A DNA stretch of 14,086 nt from the NCBI GenBank assembly GCA_019090295.1, contig JAHRWG010000093.1, forward strand, positions 1 through 14,086, given 5' to 3'. Source of the DNA: Cycloclasticus sp. Lineage in GTDB: Bacteria > Pseudomonadota > Gammaproteobacteria > Methylococcales > Cycloclasticaceae. The translations under genes and the position numbers were made by a program. The notes beneath the pieces are model-generated. The model saw only the letters and a list, made by a program, of their open reading frames with translations. It searched no databases and was not told the origin of the DNA. Of the stretch, positions 8,198-14,086 are shown piece after piece (within the stretch, counting starts at the first letter, position 1; every line of letters begins with the position of its first letter).

Positions 8198-9526
8198 TTA
8201 TTTTTCAAATAAGGCAATGGATTCAACATGTGATGTATGTGGGAACATGTCCATCACGCCTGCCTTCTTCAAGGTATAACCTAACTCATTCACCATAATC
8301 GCCGCATCACGCGCCAAGGTAGAAGGGTTACAAGAAATATAAAGCACCTGTTTAGCCTTCCATTTGGGCAGGTAATGTAAAATCTCTTTGGCCCCTAGTC
8401 GTGGTGGATCAATCAGTACCTTATTATACGTTTGCTTAACCCAATCATCATTTGGCAGCGTTTCCATTAAATTAGCCACGTGGAAATCAGCATTATCGAG
8501 GCCATTCTTATCGGCATTTTGCTGAGCACGTCGAATTAACTCATCACTTCCTTCAACCCCCGTCACTTGGCCAGCAACGCGCGCCATCGGCAGGGTAAAG
8601 TTACCCAAACCACAAAACAAATCTAGCACCTTGTCATCTTTTGTCAGCTGCAAGGTGTCCAACGCGCGGTTGATCATTTTACGATTGATGTCGACATTCA
8701 CTTGTACAAAATCGCTGGGCCCAAAGTATAAAGTGACATCATTTGGTAATTGGTAACTTAGGGGTGGTTTTTCACCCGTTAATGGTTTGATCGTATCGGG
8801 GCCTTTTGATTGCGTATAGATATCAACCTCGCCGGTGCTTTCAAAGGCCGTTAGTACTTCAACGTCTTCCGCACTCAACGGTTCCATGATTCTAAACACT
8901 AAGGCGGTTCGGTTATCACAAATAGATAACTCGATTTGTGGCACTTTATCTTTAATTGACAAGCTGCCAACCAGTGCTGACAAGTCCATCAAACGCTTAC
9001 CAACCGCGCTATGTAACACATCACACTGCTCAATTTCGGCTAAAAAAGGACTCGCTTTTTCTCTAAAGCCAACCAACACGCGACCTTTTTTTTCCACATT
9101 TTTAACGCCTAAGCGTGCACGGTGACGGTACCCCCAATGCTGGCCAGTTAAGGCGGGCCATAATTCGATGTTTTCGAGCTTACCAATGCTTTTAAATTGC
9201 TCAATAAGAATGGTCTGCTTGGCAAGAATTTGCTTATCTGGGTCTAGGTGCTGAAAACTACAGCCTCCACAAATACCGTAGTGTGGGCAACCTGGCTCTA
9301 CCCGGTCTGCCGATGCACTAAGTACCTCGGTAACCCGGCCTTCAGCATAATCCTTCTTCTTTTTACTGTATTGAAAAACCACCTCTTCACCAGGTAAGGC
9401 ACCGGCAATAAAAACTGCCTTAGCATCCACATGAGCAACCCCACGCCCATCATGAGCCATCGACTCAATCGTTGCCTTGGCGGTTTCTGGAGGTAAATTC
9501 TTTTGCCTATTTCTACGTCTTGCCAT
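8198..9526 (-). CDS. rlmD: 23S rRNA (uracil1939-C5)-methyltransferase RlmD
   Basis: RlmD methylates U1939 of 23S rRNA (E. coli numbering) using S-adenosylmethionine. The product is 442 residues (E. coli about 433). An N-terminal TRAM domain (about 10-70) is followed by the iron-sulfur cysteines Cys80, Cys86 and Cys89 (CPHYGICGGC) and Cys168 (EIEQCDVLH). The Rossmann methyltransferase part has DLFCGLGNFTLPMA (302-315) for SAM, LIDPPRLG (371-378), the nucleophile motif ISCNPSTLARD with Cys399, and the general base Glu435 in HVESIALFEK. All residues expected of the family are present, so it should be active. It lies 61 bases behind cysM, an order also known from Pseudomonas, and abuts the transpeptidase-like gene downstream. 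No strong Shine-Dalgarno precedes the start, but MARRRNRQ is a typical RlmD N-terminus. Confidence 0.96.
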   Translation of the reverse strand: MARRRNRQKNLPPETAKATIESMAHDGRGVAHVDAKAVFIAGALPGEEVVFQYSKKKKDYAEGRVTEVLSASADRVEPGCPHYGICGGCSFQHLDPDKQILAKQTILIEQFKSIGKLENIELWPALTGQHWGYRHRARLGVKNVEKKGRVLVGFREKASPFLAEIEQCDVLHSAVGKRLMDLSALVGSLSIKDKVPQIELSICDNRTALVFRIMEPLSAEDVEVLTAFESTGEVDIYTQSKGPDTIKPLTGEKPPLSYQLPNDVTLYFGPSDFVQVNVDINRKMINRALDTLQLTKDDKVLDLFCGLGNFTLPMARVAGQVTGVEGSDELIRRAQQNADKNGLDNADFHVANLMETLPNDDWVKQTYNKVLIDPPRLGAKEILHYLPKWKAKQVLYISCNPSTLARDAAIMVNELGYTLKKAGVMDMFPHTSHVESIALFEK

Positions 9527-9587
9527 GTCGCTTTTAAAACCATTATGTCAGTCATTAATGGGCAGCATTTTAAACGCTAAACGCTCA

Positions 9588-10475
9588 TTAGTCTGGAAAA
9601 ATACCAGTTGAAATGTATCGATCACCACGGTCACAAATAATCACTACAATGGTTGCATTTTCGACCCGCTTTGCTAACTCTAAAGCGACATAGGTTGCCC
9701 CGCCGGATGAAACGCCACAAAAAACGCCCTCTTGCGCCGCCAGTGCCCGTGTTGTGTCTTCTGCCTGCTGCTGATTAACGTCAATAATCTCATCGACTCT
9801 CGAACGGTCATAAATTTTAGGGAGATACTCTTCTGGCCATCGACGAATGCCTGGAATTTTAGACTCACCCTCAGGCTGCACCCCAACAACTTGGATGCCC
9901 GTATTTTTTTCTTTTAAAAACATTGAGGTTCCCATAATCGTGCCGGTGGTCCCCATCGAGCTAACAAAATGCGTGACCTCGCCTTCTGTGTCTCGCCATA
10001 TTTCTGGGCCCGTTCCACGATAATGTGCCAAGGGGTTATCGGCATTGGCAAATTGATCCAACACCTTGCCTTCGCCGTTCGCTTCCATTTTTCTAGATAG
10101 GTCAATCGCTGCCTCCATGCTGCCAGCAGCAGGGGTTAAAATAATTTCTGCACCATAGGCCTTCATTGATGCACGACGTTCTGCACTCATATTGTCAGGC
10201 ATAATCTAAATCATTTTATAGCCCTTAATCGCCGCAGCCATCGCCAAAGCAATGCCTGTATTGCCACTGGTCGCTTCAATTAGGCAGTCACCCGGCTGTA
10301 TATCACCCCTCAATTCCGCTTGCTGGATCATACTCAGCGCTGGGCGATCTTTTACCGAGCCAGCAGGGTTATCACCCTCTAGTTTTAATAAAATAGTATT
10401 TGACGTGGTGTTTAAACGTTGCAAACGTATCAGGGGGGTATTACCAACAAAATCTTCGATCGTAGGATAATTCAT
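9588..10475 (-). pseudogene. cysM: Cysteine synthase B (CysM) interrupted by an in-frame amber codon
   Basis: CysM is a PLP enzyme making cysteine (or S-sulfocysteine) from O-acetylserine. If read through, this frame gives about 295 residues, full family length. Lys42 in NPAGSVKDRP is the PLP Schiff-base lysine, ATSGNTGIA (68-76) the substrate-binding loop, and GVSSGG (about 254-259) the phosphate-binding loop; the C-terminus DRGDRYISTGIFPD is normal. The frame is broken at codon 90 by TAG (10208-10206) inside KGYKMI-stop-IMPDNMSAERR. E. coli CysM has MKLLMPDNMS there, so the stop most likely replaces Leu by one change (TTG to TAG). Nothing else is damaged. An ATG follows one codon after the stop (10202), so re-initiation could yield an 89-residue and a 204-residue piece. 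Sequencing or assembly error, a recent null mutation, or amber suppression are all open. Confidence 0.93.
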
Positions 10476-10643
10476 TTTTTCTCTAAATAGGGCGATAAGT
10501 GCGCCACGGTATCATATTCATCATGACTTTTTAAATGCTTTTATGTTATGTACTTAGTTGAATTATTTCATGATAAAATCATCCTCATGCCGCGTGATTC
10601 TAGAGCATCTTGATCTCAATCAACTCAATGAGTAACTATTCTC
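10476..10643. other. Divergent intergenic region between cysM and receptor 1
   Basis: This 168-base AT-rich gap must carry the cysM promoter (minus) and the promoter of the receptor pair (plus). I find no tRNA, short gene or convincing sigma-70 pair. A TTGAAT (10558-10563) and a TAAAAT (10574-10579) are present but only 10 bases apart, too close to work together. An ATG at 10628 is out of frame with the receptor. A short dyad is listed separately. Confidence 0.6.
10570..10582. promoter_or_regulatory. Possible operator: ATGAT-AAA-ATCAT dyad
   Basis: Perfect 5-bp half sites around AAA lie about 60 bases before the receptor 1 start. The core recalls the centre of a Fur box (ATGATAATCAT), but the spacer is three bases instead of one and the outer half-site bases do not match well. 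Iron control of a TonB receptor would be expected in general, so the position is suggestive. In AT-rich DNA a 5-bp dyad can be chance. Confidence 0.22.
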
Positions 10644-12679
10644 GTGAAAAAGCACTTAATCATAATCCCTTTATTAGTCAGTTTAAGCTTATCAAAAGAA
10701 GTCTTCGCCAATGATCATGAGATGGACTTTTTTAATGATGATATCCCCATTGTCTTATCGGCTACTCGCCTAGCTCAACCTCAAACAGAAGCCCCAGCTT
10801 CGGTCACTATTATTGACAGAGCTCTAATTAAGTTATCAGGCGCAAAAAGTATTGCGGAGCTGTTTAGGTTGGTACCAGGTATGCACGTGGGATATTTTCG
10901 AGGTAACCGGGCTGTTGTTGGATACCAAGGCCTTGCCAGTGAGTACCCTCAAGGCGTCCAAGTATTAATTGATGGTCGCTCTGTTTATAGCCCCTTATTT
11001 GGCGGTGTAGACTGGTCCAACCTCCCTTTAGTAATTGAAGATATTGAACGCATTGAGATTATTCGTGGCCCCAATGGTTCATCCTTTGGCTCCAATGCTT
11101 TTCAAAGCGTCATTAACATAAGCACCTCGCATACAACTCAAGTCAACGGCTTTCAAGTTAAATCCACCCTTGGCGAACACGGCTTCCAACGAACCTTATT
11201 GCGAGGAGGCACTTCCTATGAAGACCTAGACTTTAGAGTGAGCGTTTCCCATTTGGATGACAATGGCTATAAAAATAATACCGACGACAGGCGTCAAGAT
11301 ATTTTTAGTGGTCGCTTAGATTATCAAATCAGCTCTCTCGATACCCTCCAAGTAAATATCGGTGCGGTCAACACACTTAAGCAAACAAAAAACCCCGTTC
11401 TACCCTTGACCTATTTGACCCTCCACGGCAGATAGATGAGTCTAATTATTCCCTGCATACTAAGTGGGAGCACTCAACTGCTGACCGCCAACAATTTACC
11501 ACTCAGTTTTCATATACCCGCCACTTAAGCAAAGACAAAGTGAATAGCATATTTGAATCTGGCAACCCAGTCTTAGGGAAAGTGGCTGCAACGCTTAACT
11601 TCACAGGCTATTATGACCGTTACGATGTGGAGTTCGAACATCAGTTTGATGCAGCACATAATATTCGGTTTTTATGGGGTTTAGGTGCAAGAAATGATCG
11701 TGTGATGCAACCAGCTTGGCTCGATTCTCAGCAGAAATTTGATAACTCTATTCAGCGGGTTTTTAGCAATGTTGAATGGCGGCCTAACCGTTTTTTTATT
11801 ATCAATGTGGGCGCACTTTGGGAACATAGCCAGCTGGCAGGCGATGATTTATCTCCCCGAATAGCGGTTAACTATTTACCATCAGCACATCATAGCTTTA
11901 GGTTCAGTGCGTCACATGCCATACGCACACCTGTCGTCGTTGAAAGCAACTTCGATTTAAACCTACGTCTCAATTCAATAGATATACCGGGGCTGACGGT
12001 AGCTCTTCCTATTTTTAGTAGCCCATCAGAACTTGAACCTGAGTTTGTTGACTCTATTGAAGCTGGTTATCATGGTTTATTTATTAATAAGACTCTCACG
12101 CTTGATATCAAGCTATTCAGGAATGAGTTTAACAACCTAATCGACGACACCCAGGTAAGTACCCTACAGTATGTCACCTTTAATGGTGTACCTACTGCCC
12201 CCTTCACCATTGATGCTGGCGATGAGCTAAAGTTGTTTGACAATCTTCACCATGTAGACATCAGTGGGTATGAAGTTGAGATTAATTATCGTCCTGATAA
12301 AAATAATTTATGGCATGCTGGCTATGCCTACAATCGAGTTGATGTTGGCCCGTTACTTAACAACGAAATTGAAAACATTCGCTCTTCAGTCCCTAAGGAC
12401 CTATTCAATATTTTAGCCGCCCATACATTTGACAATAATATTTGGTTAAGTACTGCACTTTATTATACCGGCAGTATGGAGCACTTAGCGTCTGGCAACC
12501 CTCAAGGGCCCATGAGGCGGTTAGATATCAATACGGGGACAACTCTTTCTGTCGCCAATAATCAACATATTGACATGAGCCTTGGTTTACAATTGGCACT
12601 TGATAAAAATACCGACTTCTTACGTGAATTCACTGTAGACAACCGAGCATTTATCGAAATCAGCTATACTTTTAACTAA
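10644..12679 (+). pseudogene. TonB-dependent outer-membrane receptor 1, frameshifted
   Basis: TonB-dependent receptors import scarce ligands such as iron chelates, cobalamin or sugars across the outer membrane. Translation would start at GTG 10644, giving a signal peptide (MKKHLIIIPLLVSLSL, cleavage after VFA near 23), a TonB-box-like IPIVLSATR (34-42) and a plug domain (about 45-165) with LFRLVPGM, IDGRSVYSPLFGG and IEDIERIEIIRGP. The frame ends at 11435. The barrel continues in another frame, where DLFDPPRQIDESNYSLHTKWE follows on naturally and runs to YTFN at 12679. A single missing base between about 11387 and 11411 explains it, for instance in the A6 run (11387-11392) or the CCC at 11403-11405. 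The repaired protein would be about 678 residues, normal size. The paralogue downstream reads through the same place without a break. The ligand cannot be told. GTG is the only in-frame start giving a full signal peptide, and no strong Shine-Dalgarno is seen. Confidence 0.88.
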
Positions 12680-12691
12680 AATAACTTAAAC

Positions 12692-14086
12692 ATGGATTGT
12701 TTTTTTTACAAAATTTCCCGATGGGGCGTTGCATGGCTAACTGTCAGTGCGGCTAGCCTTTGCTTGGCCAGCGATGAAGATTTATTTTTTGATACTCAAC
12801 GTGTCCCTACCGTCTTATCTGCCTCGAAGTTACCCCAGCTTCAAACAGAGGCTCCCGCTAGTATTACAATTATTGACCGTCAGCTTATTGAGGCCTCTGG
12901 TGCCACACAAGTAGCTGATTTATTTCGTTTAGTGCCTGGCATGCAAGTTGGTAATGCCAGAGGAAATTTCCCTGTTGTTGCTTACCAAGGGCTCACCTCT
13001 GAATTCCCCCAAGGTATTCAAGTAATCATTGATGGTAGCTCTATTTATTCGCCCTTATTTGGTGGCGTAATTTGGAACAACCTCCCTATTCATATAGAAG
13101 ACATTGAACGAATTGAGGTTGTCCGAGGGGCTAACAGTGCTTCTTTTGGGGCAAATGCTTTTCAAGGTATTATTAATATAACCACCAGTCATGCATCACA
13201 ACCTCATGGTTTAACGGCTAGTGTCCGGCACAATGACAAGCAGGATAAACGCGCCTTTCTTCGCTATGCTGATTCCAGCCAAAATAATTGGGTTAATTAC
13301 CGCTTAAGCCTGTCGTCTGAAGCAACGGATAATTACAAAAAACTGGCTGATGATGTCAATAAAAACACCTTATCTTCCCGGGTAGACGTAAGAATTAACC
13401 ATCAAGATACCCTACAATTCAATGCCTCATTAGTAGACTCTAAACGACAAACTCAACACCCAGACCCTACTTCCCCATTATTGGCGATAGACCCAAAACG
13501 GAGTAGGAAAGAGTCCAGTCAATTTGCACAAGTGAAATGGGAACGCAATAAAGACCAGCAGCAACTTAGCGCCCGCCTCTCCTTTAACCATTTTGACGGC
13601 AAAGATAAGTACGTCGAACAATTGAGTGGCTCAGCCCTTGATTTAAGCACTGAATCAACGGACTGGAGCGCTGATATCGAGCAAATGATGAGGCTTAATA
13701 ATCATCAACGCTTCGTTTGGGGCACTGGTGCAGCACAGGAGGCTGTTTACGCCCCTTTTAGGCTCAATCACCGGCAACTAAAAAAGAATACTCGAATAAA
13801 AGTCTTTGGTAACTTAGAAACCCAGCTAACAGACCGGCTCCTTATTAATACCGGTGCACTTATTGAAAAAAGTCAATTATCAGGCACCAGTGCATCCCCT
13901 CGCATCAGCGCTAACTATTTAAGCTCGCCTCATCATGCGTACCGCTTAACCGCCACACAAGCCTTTAGAGCACCGGTCATCACCGAAGAAGACCGGTTGA
14001 GTTTTTTACTGGGCTCTCAAATTCAATCATCTGCTGGCCACCTAAAACCAGAAACTGTTAACTCGATTGAACTTGGCTACCATGGC
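12692..14086 (+). CDS. TonB-dependent outer-membrane receptor 2 (3' end outside window)
   Basis: The frame is open from ATG 12692 to the last base (465 codons, no stop), so the gene is partial here. It starts with a signal peptide (MDCFFYKISRWGVAWLTVSA, cleavage probably after CLA), then RVPTVLSAS in the TonB-box position, then a plug domain with LFRLVPGMQVG, YQGLTSEFPQG, IDGSSIYSPLFGG, IEDIERIEVVRG and INITTSH. Barrel strands follow, up to SIELGYHG at the window edge. Over the roughly 130-residue plug it is about 70% identical, counted by eye, to receptor 1, whose stop is 12 bases upstream, so the two are a tandem duplication and probably one transcript. At the point where receptor 1 is frameshifted, this copy is continuous (PTSPLLAIDPKRS). 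No Shine-Dalgarno is evident before ATG 12692. Ligand unknown. Confidence 0.92.
   Translation, partial: MDCFFYKISRWGVAWLTVSAASLCLASDEDLFFDTQRVPTVLSASKLPQLQTEAPASITIIDRQLIEASGATQVADLFRLVPGMQVGNARGNFPVVAYQGLTSEFPQGIQVIIDGSSIYSPLFGGVIWNNLPIHIEDIERIEVVRGANSASFGANAFQGIINITTSHASQPHGLTASVRHNDKQDKRAFLRYADSSQNNWVNYRLSLSSEATDNYKKLADDVNKNTLSSRVDVRINHQDTLQFNASLVDSKRQTQHPDPTSPLLAIDPKRSRKESSQFAQVKWERNKDQQQLSARLSFNHFDGKDKYVEQLSGSALDLSTESTDWSADIEQMMRLNNHQRFVWGTGAAQEAVYAPFRLNHRQLKKNTRIKVFGNLETQLTDRLLINTGALIEKSQLSGTSASPRISANYLSSPHHAYRLTATQAFRAPVITEEDRLSFLLGSQIQSSAGHLKPETVNSIELGYHG

Noticed and set aside
9298..9555. 85-codon minus-strand frame overlapping the rlmD start
   Set aside because: Same strand but different frame from the RlmD N-terminus, which carries the TRAM domain and cysteines; no recognisable features.
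9572..9585. Two tandem copies of AAACGCT just after cysM
   Set aside because: Only two 7-base copies, with no dyad or T-tract; not a terminator and likely chance.
10200..10211. Programmed recoding such as pyrrolysine at the cysM TAG
   Set aside because: No pyl genes or recoding element visible, and the position is an ordinary Leu in the family; a simple nonsense change or base error is far more likely.
11540..12679. Second half of receptor 1 as an independent gene starting at GTG 11540
   Set aside because: It begins mid-barrel without signal peptide, and the same frame extends upstream to the frameshift site with receptor-like sequence.
1..14086. CRISPR array, insertion sequence, phage or defence island
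   Set aside because: No regularly spaced repeats, transposase motifs, integrase or terminal inverted repeats were seen; the content is mostly conserved chromosomal genes.

Overview
The window reads as chromosomal DNA of a free-living-type gammaproteobacterium. The evidence is a nagZ, hypoxanthine phosphoribosyltransferase and methylthioinosine phosphorylase cluster lying beside mfd (nagZ and this phosphorylase also sit beside mfd in Pseudomonas), a CsiV-type gene directly behind mfd, a DUF3581 gene, the cysM-rlmD pair, and outer-membrane TonB-dependent receptors. I cannot name the genus. The codon use is AT-leaning compared with Pseudomonas, and a marine or methylotroph/hydrocarbon-degrader lineage is a guess only.

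Layout: (1) 53-4145, plus strand: mfd (transcription-repair coupling) and a csiV-like secreted protein one base behind it. (2) 7241-4156, minus strand: nagZ, hpt, methylthioinosine phosphorylase and DUF3581. The first three overlap (4 and 13 bases) and form an operon-like block. NagZ recycles peptidoglycan. The phosphorylase and Hpt form a purine salvage relay (methylthioinosine to hypoxanthine to IMP). (3) 7311-7703, plus strand: a lone FliL-family protein with a cleavable signal peptide. (4) 10475-7709, minus strand: cysM (interrupted by an in-frame amber codon), rlmD, and an L,D-transpeptidase-fold protein whose ATG directly abuts the rlmD stop. (5) 10644-14086, plus strand: two tandem paralogous TonB-dependent receptors. 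The first carries a frameshift. The second is open to the end of the window and incomplete.

Most of the window is conserved housekeeping sequence. The points worth a second look are the two broken reading frames (cysM and receptor 1) lying about 1.2 kb apart on either side of one divergent intergenic region, the tandem receptors with an unusual plug signature, and the DUF3581 protein, which carries the Asp/His signature of MaoC/PhaJ-type hydratases. I saw no CRISPR array, RNA gene, insertion sequence, phage or defence module, and I do not claim a new system here. No gap between genes exceeds 170 bases.
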